In this document: piece by piece, positions 1 to 13,199 of the stretch
Layout: every line of letters begins with the position of its first letter
Numbering within the stretch: the stretch's first letter is position 1
Source: Coriaria nepalensis
Taxonomy: Eukaryota > Streptophyta > Magnoliopsida > Cucurbitales > Coriariaceae
Length of the DNA stretch: 64,000 bases
NCBI GenBank assembly: GCA_027186245.1
Contig: CP114486.1
Span: 5,237,501 to 5,301,500, forward strand
Reading direction: 5' to 3'
Program-made: the position numbers and the translations under genes
Notes under the pieces: generated by a model
What the model was told of the DNA's origin: nothing
The model's input: the letters and a program-made list of their open reading frames with translations, nothing else
The model's database searches: none

Positions 1-199
1 TATGGCAGGACTGAAAAGAACTTCTAGTTGAAAAAGATGGATCTTGTGTTTATGCACTTAAAAGACAACTGGCAAAGCTAAAACAAGGAGCAGATCCAAT
101 AGTAGTCTACTATGTACACTCAAGAACTTATGGGATCAACTGACGAAACTAGAGCCTCAACCGGAGTGTGCCTGTGGACATTTAAAAACACTAGTAAGT

Positions 200-776
200 C
201 ATTTTCAGTGCGATAAGGTCATAAAATTCCTTATGGGTCTTAATGAGGTCTATTCTAATTCAAGAGATTATATTATGTTGCAATGTCCTTTACCTACTGT
301 CAATAATGTTTATAATCAAATCAGTAATCAAGAGAGAACTCATAACATTTATACATCAAAACACACTGTTACAAAATCTGATGTTGCTATGGCAGTAAAG
401 AAGTTTAATTAGAATGTCATATAGTTAAGATATGGTGAATATGTTAAGAAATAATAGCTATTTTGCAGTCTCTATAAAATCACAAGGCATACTCTAGAAA
501 CATGTTTCAAGGCTGGAAATGCAGAGCCCTCCTCTTCCCACCCCCACATCCACATGTGAGCATTGTAAAATTATAGGACATGTCAAGGCAAAATATTATA
601 AAATTAATGGTTATCCTAATGGACACAAATTGCAAAAAGCTTCTACTACAAATCAGGTTTCTGGGTTAACTATTCCTAATACTAACAATCCTAAGGCTCA
701 GATCTCTCTTTCCAACGGAGAATATGAACAATTTCTACCTCCGCTCAAAGGAAAATATAGTATTACTATAGCTTAA
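200..776 (+). pseudogene. copia gag remnant with CCHC zinc knuckle
   Basis: From about 200 a gag-like reading (VIKFLMGLNEVYSNSRDYI) resembles the UBN2/retrotransposon gag domain of plant copia elements. The open segment 519-776 holds a zinc knuckle, CEHCKIIGHVKAKYYKINGY, the usual CxxC-x4-H form followed by the copia GYP signature. The last knuckle Cys is replaced by Tyr (AKYYK where a C is expected). Stops separate the two parts. Confidence 0.75.
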
Positions 777-1198
777 GCTAATGCAATTCAAACAATCCCC
801 AATACTGTCCATTACTCAGGTTATCCTATTGAAACCTTCTCATGTCACCAATACCTCTGCTCAGGTTATTCTGAATCTCAAAATAGTATTCCATAGATTA
901 TTGATACTAGAGGCACATACCATACTGTGTGCAATGTTTCCTTGTTCACTCATATTACTATCCTAGCAAATTTTTCTATCATACTACCTCATGGGAAAAT
1001 GGTAACTATGACACATATAGGAAATATCCAAGTGACAAAAACTCTACTCCTACATAAAGTTATGAGTGTGCCATCTTTTTCATTCAATTTAGTTTCAGCA
1101 AGAAAATTATCTGAGATTCACAACAGTTGTCTTATTTTCTTTCTTTCTCACTCTTTTGTTTAGGCCTTTTGGCTTGGGAGATAATATGAAGGGGTGAG

Positions 1199-2170
1199 AT
1201 GAAAGATAGAGTTTATCAACTTTTAATAAAAGAACTGGATCCTTCTTTATTATTCAAAGACATGCATAAATCTATGATTAATCTGACTGTGAAAGAATCT
1301 ACTATTTTGTGGCATTGTAGATTAGGTCATCCTTCCCTATTTAGATTAAAGTTGTTGGATGCACCTATTTTTGTGAATGACAAGCATGTTTGTGATATTT
1401 GTGCATTAGCAAAATTACACAAATTGCCTTTTCCTACCAATTTTGTTCACTCTATAGAAAAGTTTGAGATTATTTACTATGACATTTAGTGCCCTCACTC
1501 AATACCTAGCTATGATAAATCTAAATACTTCTTACCTATTGTGGAAGATTTTTCTAGAAATACTTAGGTTTACATGTTAAAAAGTAAATAAAAAGTTAGA
1601 TCTCATCTAGAATCTTTCCATTCTTATGTTAAGACATAGTTTGGAGTCAACATAAAAATTTTGAGAAGTGATAATAGTGTAAAATTTTTAATAGAAGATT
1701 TCGATAGAAAATAGAGCATTATTCATTAAAGAAGTTGTGTTGAAACTTCTCAACAAAACAATATTCTGGAAAGAAAATACCAGTACATTTTGAATGTTGT
1801 TAGAGCTTTTAGATTTCAATCAAAATTGCCTTTAAAATTTTGGAGGGATTTTATACTTACAGTAGTGTTTCTTATTAATTGAACCCCTACTCCTATTCTA
1901 GACAACTTGTCTCCTTATGAAAATATTTTAGGTAAGAAACCTAAGTATGATCAATTAAGAAGTTTTGGTTGTCTCCGTTTTTCCTCAACCATTAGCCATG
2001 ATAGAAGGAAAGTTGATTCAAGGGCTCGAGGGTGTATTTTTCTTGGTTATCCAATTAGCGATAAAGGTTATAAACTCTTAGATTTAGACACACATCATGT
2101 ATTTGTTTCCCATGATGTCCAATTCTTTGAGACAAAATTTCCTTACAAACTTATACATAAAGAAAAATAA
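1199..2170 (+). pseudogene. copia GAG-pre-integrase and integrase remnant
   Basis: 1199-1489 encodes the GAG-pre-integrase block: LWHCRLGHPSLFRLKLL followed by CDICALAKLHKLPFP, an HHCC-type zinc-binding motif. The integrase core between 1490 and 1900 is full of stops. 1907-2170 recovers the integrase C-terminal region (SPYENILGKKPKYDQLRSFG, then RGCIFLGYP), which is diagnostic of copia. Confidence 0.8.
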
Positions 2171-2529
2171 GCATATTTACCCATTAGCAACCCAATTTCT
2201 ACATATCAATCATATTCAAAAGAAGAAGCAAATAGTCCTAGAAATGATAATGTTCCTATTTTAGAGATACTTCTTAGTCCTCCACACTCTCTAGATCCTT
2301 TAAGAGAGAGGGGAAACCTCCCTCACACTTGTCTGATTATCACTGTTCATCTATAACAAATATTGCATGATCATCATCTTCTTCACCTCTCCAATATCAA
2401 GCCAAGGTTTTCTCATCTCTTGCTTATCCAATTTCTAACCATATAGTTTACTTTAAGCTTATAGGATCATACAAGGCTTGCTATTGCAATTGCATCTCTA
2501 AAAGAACTGGTTTCTTACAGTGAAGCAAT

Positions 2530-3735
2530 TAAAGATTCTCTCTAGGTTAAAGCCATGGAAATTGACTTGAAGGCATTATAAGACAATGGAACTTGGAAAA
2601 TTATAGATTTACTAGAAGGAAAAGATGTTGTGGGATGCAAATGGGTTTACAAATTAAAATAAAATCAGATGGTAGCTTGAAAAGGCAAAAAGTCAGATTG
2701 GTAGCCAAAAAGCTACACTTAACAATAAGACATTGATTTTTAGGAAAACCTTCTCTCATATGGTTAAAATGACAGCAGTTTGTTGTATTCTAGACCTAGC
2801 AACTATTAAGGGATGCACTATTAAATAATTTGATGTCCAAAATGTATTTCTACATGGGGATCTCAAGAAAGAAGTCTATATGAAACTACCTCGAGGTTAT
2901 ACCTCAACTACTAAATCTAAAGTTCATAGATTGATCAAGAGCTTTTATGGCCTTAAACAAGGCTTGAGGCAATGATATGCTAAATTCTCAAGTTCTCTAA
3001 TCTCTCTTGGTTTTCAACAGTCAAAATTTACTATAGTCTCTTCACTAAGGTTACCTCACTTAGTTTCATGATTGTCCTAGTTTATGTGGATGAAATTATA
3101 GTAGATAGTTCTAGTCCTTCATGCATCACAAATCTTAAAACTATGTTACAACAACAACTCAAGATTAAAGATTTGGATCCTCTTCGTTACTTTTTGGGCA
3201 TAGAAGTGGCAAGATAAGTTAAGGGGATACATATTTGTCAACGAAAATGTGTCTTATATCTCTTGTAAGAAACAAATTTAACTGACTGTAAGCCAGAAAA
3301 AATCCCAATGGCACATAATGTAAAGTTTAGCAAACAAGAAGGGAAACTTTTACAAGATTCAATAGAGTATAGAAGATTGGTTGGTAAACTAATCTACCTC
3401 ACATTAACTCGACCACACATTAGCTTTGCAATTTAAGTTCTAAGCCAGTTTATGTCACAACCTATGGATAATCATTTACTAAGTGTTTAGCTCCGAGCTT
3501 TTTATGATTTCGACTGAGGTATTTATTCTGATACTCGTCATTCTGTCACAGATTACGATATCTTTCTTGGCATTTCCCTTGTCTCTTAATCCTCTATTGA
3601 AGCAGAATATCACTCTATGGCCTTTACTTATTGCGAATTGGTCTAGCTTCGCTATCTCTTATCTGATTTATGAATTCCTCATCCTACTACAAGCTCAACC
3701 CTTTTGTATCAGTAAGACTTTGAATTTAAGATTCT
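2530..3735 (+). pseudogene. copia reverse transcriptase and RNase H remnant
   Basis: A reading from about 2583 gives DNGTWKIIDL and VGCKWVYKLK, the start of the copia RT domain. Around 3080 the catalytic box reads YVDE instead of YVDD, the second Asp being Glu at 3092-3094. LRYFLGIEVA follows near 3180. Near 3600 SSIEAEYHSMA marks the RNase H end. Stops and shifts occur throughout. Confidence 0.8.
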
Positions 3736-3740
3736 CATGA

Positions 3741-5060
3741 GCAGCCCCAAATTGCATTCTCTCTCTAAGAGCCCTAATTTGATCTCTCTGAAAAAGGGAA
3801 ATGAAATCGTGAAAGAAGAAATTGTGAAAGAAGGAAGAAATACAAAACATTGAGTTTTGGAGATTAAGTTAGAAGTACATCGTTTCAATTACATTGAAGT
3901 GCACTGTTTCTTTTGTGATAATACAAGTTGTCCTTTATACTGTACAAGCTCTCAGTCAGTAGAATCCACCTATATCATTCCCATTAGTAGAATTAGTTTA
4001 AATACATTAAATAACTTGTACAGTAATTTTAATTGATAATGAACACAATCTAATTTTCAGAAACTTCTTCATCTTCTTCATTCTTTTTTTCCCCCCTAAA
4101 TAATCAAAATATGGATTTCTAAAACTTATATATTTAAGTCTCTCTCACATTATAACTCTATTACCATATTAAAATAGAGAAAGAGAGAGTTTTAGAGAGA
4201 ATTGAATATCATATTGTTGTGATGTGAATGATACAATAAGAATATATTTATGCACGTAACCTAAAAATAAATAAGAATATGAAATATAAACTAATAAATA
4301 AATTCAATCCTAAGAGTTCATAAGGTTCCTCAGCCTAAATCCAGGCTAAAAATAAATATAATAAATATAATAATAATAATAATAATAATAAAAAGAGAAA
4401 AAAAAATTTAGGGAATATTTTATTTTACGTGTCAGTTACGATTCCGAAAATTATTTGGGTCGGGCTGCCAAATAACTTGAGGATAGCCCGATTCATCCGG
4501 AAGCTTACATACTTACAACCACAGTTGAGCCCAGTCTATAAAGTAAACTCTGTTCTCGTCCGTTGAATTCAACTTTCTTTAGGCTTGTGTGAATTGGCCC
4601 TTCAAAATCTTCAAGCCTTTTGGGCCCATACGACATTCTCCTTTAAGCCTTTATGATATGTATTGGTTCTTAACTCCTATTTTACGAATCGTGATTATAT
4701 AGTGAATGTATAATGTAAGTTCATTATGGCTTCCTAGTCTTCTCAACAAAAATAACTTCATGTTTTTGGTGTATAGAACTTCCAAATCTTCTGTAGTTCT
4801 GTTGCAGCCCTCTTACTAGACAACTATAGCTTTGCAAAAGTAAAACAAACTTTTGATTTATCACTTTTAAATTTCCTTATTTTATTCCTAACTAGTGTGT
4901 AAATAAAATAAAAATAAAAAATTATCATTTTTTGAAGCTTAAATATGGAGTACGATATTCATGTAACCTCTTTTAATGTATTTATTTAAAAGTTTGAAGA
5001 GACTCGTATAAGAGGGTTTTGAAAATCCGCTCAAAGTAAGAGGAAGGGCTTTTAGATTTA
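3741..5060. other. Non-coding AT-rich spacer
   Basis: No supported gene. It holds a (TAA)n microsatellite at about 4369-4391. The block at 4420-4640 has a more even base composition; I could not identify it. Confidence 0.5.
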
Positions 5061-5651
5061 GGAAAAATTACATGTACATCTCGAGATATAATGATATTAT
5101 AGGTGAATTCCTTATAATTTATGAATTATAAATGAATTTCTCAAGTTTACTTTAGATTATGAATAACCTTATAAGTCAATTTTTCAATGTAGCCAACCAA
5201 ATTTTTATTACTATTTTTACCTACAAAATTTATCTATTTATTATTTTATCCCCTAATTTTTTTTTTTCATATTCACCCAAACCTCCATTAATGGAAGTCA
5301 CGCTCAAGCTCAACCTTCACCAATGGAGGTCTCATAATGGATGTAGATCAATTTGATTATGAATTAATATTGAGACCTCCATTGATGGAGGTCGAGCTTA
5401 AGCTTAACTTTCATCAATGGACATTTGGGTAAAAAAGAAAAAAGAAAACAAATTTAGGAGATAAAATAATAAATAGATAAATTTATGAATACAAATAATA
5501 ATTAAAAATCGATTGACTGCATTAAAAAAAATTGATTTAAGGAATTATTCATAATTTGAAGTAAATTTGAGAATTTATTTATAATTTATAAAATTACAAG
5601 AGATTTATTTATAATATCACTATATCTCAAGAAATGTATTTATAATTTTCC
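5061..5651. mobile_element. Foldback MITE, Mutator-like by target duplication
   Basis: The whole 591-bp element is one imperfect inverted repeat. The left arm (about 5061-5338) pairs with the reverse complement of the right arm (about 5361-5651) along nearly its full length. It is flanked by the perfect 10-bp direct repeat TTTAGATTTA at 5051-5060 and 5652-5661, as expected from a target-site duplication; 9-10 bp is typical of Mutator-like elements. Near the centre are mirrored CCTCCATTRATGGA-like blocks. There is no coding capacity. Confidence 0.85.
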
Positions 5652-5661
5652 TTTAGATTTA

Positions 5662-6938
5662 TTTAGATTTTGGTTTCGTCTGTTTTCAAATATGATTTTG
5701 CCTCTATGTAATTTATTTTCGATTCTCTTCGTCGTTATTAACTTATATTAAATACGGTTTCTAAGATTTTCTCTAATTTTTATGTAACAATCATTTTTGC
5801 AAATATGATTCTCTCCTCCTATATTTTCTTACATTTATTTTTATATTTCAATATATGTACAAAATTTATAAAATCTAGATTTTTTTTGTGCATTGGACGG
5901 AGTTAGTAGCTAGTTGAAAAATAAAAGAAACATGCATGGCCCAAGAAAGAAACAATATATCTATTACTAGTGTCTAGTGTTTTAGTGGACTTCGTTTAAA
6001 ACCATATCCCAAATGAAAATAGAAATGACAGCCTAAAAAGGAAATGCAAAAAAGAAACCGACCCACATTTTCTAAAAGCGTCCGTACCGTTCATGGTTGC
6101 TAATGGGCGTTAAGTGCACAACTCCTTCTTTATTCCACTTAACTTATGAGGCCAAAGGGCATTCTGACTTCTTACTTATTTATTTATTTATTTATTTATT
6201 TTTTCTTGTTAGCATATATATTCAAATGCAATTAGACAGCTCGTCATAAATTTTTATAGTTAAAAAAAATATATATATCAAAAGGAGACAGTAATGACTT
6301 GAATAATTACTGTTAACGAACCCTACTTGGTTTAAAATAATCACTAATCATGCAGCCGCAACCGTCACCCCACGAAAAAGTTGTAAATCCTAGTATTGGT
6401 TTTTTGAAAACGTTCTTCTTTATCCTAATTGGTAAGTGACTTTTTTGTTTGTCCATATATGAGAAAATTTTCTTGTCTTCTATATAGATGTAATACTATA
6501 TAATTATTGTGGGGATACGTGGGAAAAACCCTTCAAATAGGCCTATATTGGACTCGGTAAGTTAGGTGCAATGTCACTCGCATTATCTCATAAAAGCCAA
6601 AAAAATATTTGTGGGTTGTGAATCATAAGAACGGTATTGAACAGAGAGACAGACAAGAAGGATCGATTAGAATCTAGGAGTGAATCTTCTGTAAGACATA
6701 ATATATTGATCTATCTTGGTGCTCCAACCATATACTTTATAAGCAAATTAAAACTTTTGAGTACTAAGAATACAAAAGATAGTCCCGTACTTACATTTGA
6801 TTCTGAAACATAACCCCCTATGCTTAGTTTTGTTATTAGGCCAAATTATTAACCTCTCAAATTACTAACCTATTTGAAAGACCCCTCAAATTACTATATT
6901 TTCTACAAATCTCCCTTCAACTATACAAAAGTAAGATT
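5662..6938. other. Non-coding AT-rich spacer
   Basis: No gene seen. A (TTTA)n tract lies at about 6176-6203. The rest is low-complexity A/T-rich sequence without recognisable element ends. Confidence 0.5.
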
Positions 6939-7420
6939 TGTAGGAGTTATATATAGTAAACAGAAATCAGTAAATAGTATATAGAAGTAGAATACAGTAT
7001 AGCAATTCAGTAAACATAATTATAATAAGTAAACAGTAAAGCTGTAAATAGAGGTAAAATATGTAAACAGTAAAATATTAAATAGAAATAGAATCTGTAA
7101 ATAGTAAATAGAATCAGAATATGTAATTAGAATAGTTTATGTAAACAATTTAAATACTGTAATAACAAATGAAACGGATCATCAACTGAATAAATAATTG
7201 AACATAAGATTGAAATTCTGGAGGGAAGAAACTGAGAATCAAACTGATGCATGTTATGCAATAGTTTCCTTAAAACAGATTCACCTCTTCACGTCGGTGC
7301 AAAAAGTAGAATGACGTATGTTTCCCAAGATACAACGAAGAGGAATAGCAATAGCGTACCACAGATACTATTTCAGTGAACTCAAGAATGGTTCAAACTC
7401 TACTACACTGGAAACTTAGA
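6939..7420 (-). repeat. 3' LTR of the copia element (approximate right end)
   Basis: Aligns by eye with 11854-12354. Shared landmarks are TAGGAGTTATATATA at the left end, a run of GTAAACAGTAAA-type short repeats, and TTCACGTCGGTG (7277) against CTCACGTCGATG. Divergence is substantial and the right boundary is uncertain by about 30 bases. Confidence 0.65.
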
Positions 7421-9046
7421 ACTCTATAGGAAAGGAAAACTAAGAGAGATTTTGTTTTTTTGATGTATTTCCAAATGGAGCAAGATTGCTAATTTATAAC
7501 CTCACGAGCGAAGATGAGATTAATGAGAATTTAATATGAGTTTAATACATACTTAAATTTGATGAAACCGAAAATTAAACTATACCATTTCATTTTCGTA
7601 CATTTTGCATGAGGAAGAAAAATTTTAGGAGAGAAGAAAATAAAAGGTGGGCTAAGGCGAACCGGATCATTATCAGGACGACATTTATTGTCCAAGGTGC
7701 AGGCGCACATGAGCTAATCTTGATCCGGTTCAGATTTACACCTCCCTACAAGCGCGTACAAGAAAGAGCATTCTAGCTTATATTTTATTATCCATTAACA
7801 AATGTGTAATTCTATATAAACACTTTCTCGCTTTTTCCTCTTTCCAATATGGGATAAAAATTTTCTCCTTTATTATTTTTCACTTCAAACTATTTCAATG
7901 GTTACATTTTGAGATTCAATTTCTTATTCACCCATTAATCATTTTAAGCATACCATATATCGATTCAAAGCTCTTATAGAAGAGAACCCGAATTAACTTT
8001 AACTTTTCATTTACACGAAGTGGGCCCTACTCAAAATCGAGCATAAACATAGCATGTTGAAATGCAAATTTTCCAACAATCCTGCACATGAATGAAATTG
8101 ACAGATTATATAAAATGGATGTTTTTCGACATTAAAACATTTTTGACCTGGTGATAGAGTTCGACGATTTGAAATTTGCATAGGATAGGTAGGTATCAAC
8201 CTTTGAACCTTCCCTTGTAAAAGTACATTGATTTTACTGGCTGATCAGTAGATATGATGTCTTTTAACTATTTTGCAGTTCATGTAAACAACAATATATT
8301 TCACATAGGAATCTTACTTGACACACTTGAGTTTTCATAGTTATGTTCATTTTGGTCTTGAACATCTGTGTGGTTCTGCAAGAGTTGATAAGAATTATGC
8401 CCAAGTTAATTCCCTTACAAGCGGCCCCACTTTTCTCTCACATAGGTGATTCTTAATTAGGAGTAACCCTTACTCCGCTCAAATTTCCCAACACTTTAGA
8501 ATCATTAAAAGCATAGCTTATAAGTCATTTCTCTTATGGGCATCATTGTTTCATCATGGGAATGGATTCAAGATAAACCCTATAGTGATATAATTAAATC
8601 TTATACAATTGAGTTGTCCCTTTGAATCTAGATCCTGAGATCTCTAGTCAATTGGATTTCCATTGTATTAACTTACTCTTTCATGGGCCTTAGTCTTATT
8701 CCCCTTGATGATTTTTCAACTAACTTTCTATTTCACCCTACATATTCGTAATGTTATCTTTTGATTTTACATAGTCTATAGACATAACTCCAGTAGAGAG
8801 TAGTTGTTTGATGGTATTATGTCATCGACGTATATGTCTAGATTTACCATTATAGATATTGCTCTGTGCTCTTCCAATTGCAGATTGACTGTAGCAATGA
8901 ATGCAAATTGCTAGCACAAGCTTTGACCACTTTGGAATATCCTCTAAGAATTATTGTAACCATTCTGCCTCTTCCCCATATTTATCTAAGGCTATAAACT
9001 CAAATTCCATGGTAGATCTAGCTATCACAATTTGTTTAGAAGATTT

Positions 9047-9577
9047 CTAAGAAATAGCTGCACCTGCTAATGTAAACATATAGCCACTCATAGACTTTGA
9101 ATGTTTCATATCTGATATCCAGTTTGTATCTGTGTACCCTTCTAGTACAACTAGATACCTATTATAGTGTAGTCCATATCTACAAATATAACATAGGTAT
9201 CTTAATACTCTTACGATTCTTTTCCAATTATTATGCCCTGGATTACTCGTATATCTGCTAAATTTTCTAATTGCATATGCTAAATCAAGTCTTGTACAAC
9301 TTGTTAAGTACATCATAGTGCCTATCACTCTAAAATACTCCACTTGAGAGATACCATCGCCTTTATTTTTACTCATATGCAAACTGACATCAACTGGTGT
9401 TCTTGCTACACCAAAATCTTCTTTGCTAAAATTTCCAAAAATTGTATCTATGTAATGAGATTGACTTAGAATGAGTCTGTTTGATTTCCTTGAGATTTTA
9501 ATTCCTAAAATGACATATCCTAGACTCATATCTTTCATGTCAAATTTAGAATTTAGCATATTCTTAGTAGACTTCAC
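9047..9577 (-). pseudogene. copia RT C-terminus and RNase H
   Basis: A 176-codon open segment reads [19 protein letters not shown] (RT thumb region), then [18 protein letters not shown] and [20 protein letters not shown], the copia RNase H entry. Further RNase H sequence continues with stops towards 8440. It is the best preserved part of this copy. Confidence 0.8.
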
Positions 9578-9999
9578 TATCTTATAATCACTTCCAACTA
9601 TGAGTATGTCATAAACGTAAAGACATAAAATGACATATCCATTTTATGTACTTTTGACATAGACACATTTGTCACACTTGTTGATTTTGAAATCATTAGC
9701 CGTCATTGTATGATCAAATTTTTCATGTCATTACTTTGGTGTTTGCTTTTAAGCCATATAAAGATTTCATCAATTCACATACTTTCTTTTCGTGTCATGG
9801 GGCTATAAAACCTTCATATTGTTCTATGTAGATTTCTTCATTTAAACTCTATTCAAAAAGGCTGTTTTCACATCTATTTGACGTACTTCTAGGTTTCGCA
9901 AAGCAGCAATTACAAGTATTATCCTAATGGAGTTTATTCTCATTACAAGGGAATATGTGTCAAAGTAATCAAGGCATTTTTGTTGCTTATATCCCTTAA

Positions 10000-10297
10000 T
10001 TACAAGTCTAGCCTTATACATGCACTATTGTTATTTGCATAGCCAATGAAGATGCAATCAATCATTTTCGAACCTATCTTTACCTTCTTTGGTGGAGGTA
10101 TGACTACTTTGGCAAGACACCCCACACTTGTAAGAATTTCTAAGAAGGCTTTTTTCCTTTCCAACTTCATATGGTGTCTTTCCAACATTTTTTTGGGGTA
10201 CTTTATTTAAAATGTAATTTACCGATAAGACGGCTTCTCCCCACATATTTTGAGACAACCCATAACTGATCAATATCACATTCATCATTTCGTTCAA
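10000..10297 (-). pseudogene. copia integrase fragment
   Basis: Two overlapping frames give the integrase C-terminal region (LSQNMWGEAVLSVNYILNKV, then GKTPYEV and CIFIGYANN). The change of frame shows at least one indel. It lies directly upstream, in element orientation, of the RT remnant. Confidence 0.75.
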
Positions 10298-10541
10298 GGT
10301 ATGATTTTTCCTTTCAACAACCTCATTTGATTGGGGTGAATAAGGAGTGGTGGTTTGATGTATGATACCATATTGTACACATATTACTTCAAATGGTACG
10401 ACATATTCATCACCTTGATCACTTCTTAACTCATTTATTTTCTTGTTGAGTTAATTCTCAACTTCGTTTTTAATGAGAACAAATTTCTCTAAAACTTCGT
10501 CCTTACTTTTCAACAAATACACATAACACCATTTTGTGCTA

Positions 10542-10966
10542 TCATCGATAAAGGTAATAAAATTTTTCGGCTATCTTAGAAGTGGTTGAATTTCTCATAA
10601 ACAGTTTCTCTCCATTAGCAATGAGTTTGAAAGAAGTGAACATTTTTTTGTCTGAGCATATGTGCCTAGTAGCACCAGTATCAATCCACCATTCTCTTGG
10701 ATTGGACCCCACCAGATTCACTTTTGAAACTATAGCAACAAGACTGATATCATAAACATCTTGGGTGATGTCTTCCATTAGATTTGCTTCTTGACTTCGT
10801 TTCTTCTTCGGCAGCCTACAGTGCAAAGCTTTGTAACCCATCTTATCATAATTAAAGCATTTTCCTTAGAACTTTGTTTGCTTCTTAAGATTCCTCGTTT
10901 CGATCCCATTTTAGAATTTATTTTCTTGGGACCTCGAGAATGTTCCACAATATTTGCCTTTGCCAC
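10542..10966 (-). pseudogene. copia gag end and protease fragment
   Basis: 10542-10841 encodes REWWIDTGATRHICSDKKMF. The DTGA motif is the aspartic protease active site (D-[TS]-G-A), followed by the usual H-[IV]-C of copia. The overlapping 10778-10966 frame carries the basic linker after gag. A frame change separates them. Confidence 0.8.
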
Positions 10967-11300
10967 ATGTTGAGCGACCCATTTCTGATATAATTTCCTA
11001 TTATCTTCTTCAATCTAAAGTCTAACAACCAAATTTTTAATATTCATCCCCTTTCGCTTATGCTTGAGATAGTTTTTGAAATCCTTACATCTAGGCATCA
11101 GCTTCTTAATGATAACAGCTACTTAGAAAGTTTCACTTAAAGTTATCTTCTCTGCATGAATCGCATGCAAGATAACTTGTAGTTCTTGAACTTGATGGAC
11201 TACCGTTTTGGAATCCACTATTTTCTAGTCAAGGAATTGGCCCACAACAGCTTTCTTGGTACCAGCATCCACGACCTTATATTTATGGTTTAAGGCCATC

Positions 11301-11633
11301 TCATAGCTCCTTTGTTGTTTTCTTTGTACTATACACAGAGTATAAAGAATCGTTCAAACTATTCATTATATAGTTCCATGCATCAACAGCATTGACTGCT
11401 TGGACATCATGCTCATCATTTTTTAGCACATGAGCTATCTCCTTCAAGAATCTCATGAGATTCAATGTAGTTAGGTAAAACAACATCTTTTGCTGCCACC
11501 TTTTGAAATTATGCCTATTAAATTTCTTAAGTCTTTCCCCATAGTTTATGAGATAAACTACAGAAGCATGGTTTTGAGTAACTAGTGATGTTGTCTTAAC
11601 AGTGGTAGATTGTTGGATACTTTCAGAACTCAT
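11301..11633 (-). pseudogene. copia gag N-terminus
   Basis: A 110-codon open segment with NRHNFKRWQQKMLFYLTTLN and EHDVQAVNAVDAWNYIMNSL, typical of the N-terminal gag domain (DUF4219/UBN2) of plant copia elements. Its start lies about 220 bp inside the 5' LTR, as expected. Confidence 0.75.
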
Positions 11634-11853
11634 CTTTGAAAATCATAAAAGACTAGCATTAGTAATTTAGACAGTCCCAAAATAATTATTACATCGAACA
11701 AATTACATTTGAAACGTTACACAATTATGATCGTTAAACTGTTTTACAGAAGTAACGAAACATGTTACAATAGTAATGATACAGTTACGTGTTCACTAAA
11801 GATGTATTAAATATTTTTATTAAATAACTTAATGAGAATAATATGTTTTAAGT

Positions 11854-12354
11854 TGTAGGAGTTATATATAATTAACATAAACTAGTAAATAATATACATA
11901 AATAGAATACAGTAAATAATAATATAGTAAATAGAATTATAATTTGTAAATAGTAAAGCAGTAAATAAAAATAGAATCTGTAAAACAGTAAAGCAGTAAA
12001 GCAGTAAATAGAAACAAAATCTGTAAATAGTAAATAAAATCAGAATATGCAATTTAGAATAATCTATGTAAACAATTTAAGTATTGTAACAACAAACAAA
12101 ATGTTAAACAGGTCATAAACTGAATAAACAGTTAAACATACGATTGAAATTAGAGAGGTAAGAAATTGATAATCAAATCGAGACCTATTATGTATGTAAC
12201 AGCTTCCTTAAAATAGATTTTTCCCCTCACGTCGATGTAAAAGGTGAAATGACATATGTCTCCCACGACACAACATATACTAATAGAAGTGACACAACAC
12301 CGATACTATTTTGGAAAACTAAAAAATGGTTTGAACCCTACTAGAGAATATACA
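11854..12354 (-). repeat. 5' LTR of the copia element
   Basis: Pairs with 6939-7420. No clear tRNA primer-binding site is visible next to the inner end at 11854, consistent with age. Confidence 0.65.
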
Positions 12355-12359
12355 GGATT

Positions 12360-13000
12360 CGAGAGGGAGGAAAAATGTGGAACTTGTCCTTGACATGTCA
12401 AGGAATAAAACAAGGTAATTGAGCATGATCTAAGAGGTACAAGGCAAAGTACGGCCCATTAAGGAGAAGACATGTGGAAAGGTAACTAGAAAATATCCCT
12501 TGTAAAACTTAATATAAAAGCTTTCTAAGAGCTTACATTCTCTACTCTCTACACTCTTTCACTATAGAGTAATTTTTAAAAACATATGCCCTCAAAAGCC
12601 AACTTAAGCATTGAAGAGGTTTACTGGCCACAAATCCTGACACTACCTTTATGTTGTTGTTGCAGATAGTCCGACCAGCAAGACATACTGTTGGCTAAGC
12701 AAGTTTCCTGTGAGAAATACAAAATATTGCATCAACAAATAATCTTGCATTGGTGTTGAGAATAATCTCACATTTGAAATATGAGTCACTCATCTCACTC
12801 CTCTCACATGGTATTGGAGTTATATTCAACACGTGATTAAACTAACCGTCACATGTGCTCTACGTCGCATATAAAAAAATTTCATGTATAGGCTCAAAAT
12901 AATACCATGCATGAAGGGGCATGTTAAAAATATATTTCACATATGAAAAAGAAGTCTTGAGAACCTAGTATATAAGAAGATTAGCACTTCTTATTGTCGA
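12360..13000 (+). repeat. LTR-like fragments of other retroelements
   Basis: 12360-12740 looks like an LTR with a TATA-like AATATAAAAG near 12510 followed by a pyrimidine-rich leader (CTCTACTCTCTACACTC) and an AACTTAAGCATTGAAGAGG block common in plant gypsy LTRs. From about 12756 TGTTGAGAATAATCTCACA resembles the start of a second LTR family. Neither has a recognised partner in the window. Confidence 0.4.
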
Positions 13001-13199
13001 TTGGTTTTGAGATGAAAGTTCAAATTTCCATATGACATAATACATCCAACCGCTCTGAGGGCAGTTGTGAGGGCAGTATCAATGACGCCAGCAGATTGGG
13101 TAATGATATGTAGTAATCTTAAGTAATGCATAAATGTATGATTCAGAAAATATAAACAAAGAAAAGGGTAGTGATCTATATGGGACAACAAAATAATTA

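Larger units (their letters stand above)
1..3740 (+). mobile_element. Decayed Ty1/copia retrotransposon, 5' end outside the window
   Basis: Pieces of a copia polyprotein appear in the order gag, zinc knuckle, GAG-pre-integrase, integrase, reverse transcriptase and RNase H, all on the plus strand. They are spread over all three frames and broken by many stops, so the copy is dead. Integrase lying upstream of RT is the copia order. No LTR was recognised on the right. The left end lies outside the window, so the family and full length cannot be fixed. Confidence 0.85.
6939..12354 (-). mobile_element. Decayed Ty1/copia retrotransposon with paired LTRs
   Basis: Two similar ~500-bp sequences frame a copia polyprotein read on the minus strand (gag near 11.6 kb, zinc knuckle and protease near 10.8 kb, integrase near 10.2 kb, RT and RNase H at 9.0-9.6 kb). 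The left ends of both repeats are sharp (TGTAGGAGTT at 6939 and 11854). The outer right end near 12354 is inferred. The flanks AGATT (6934-6938) and GGATT (12355-12359) could be a diverged target duplication. Multiple stops make it non-autonomous and old. Confidence 0.75.
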
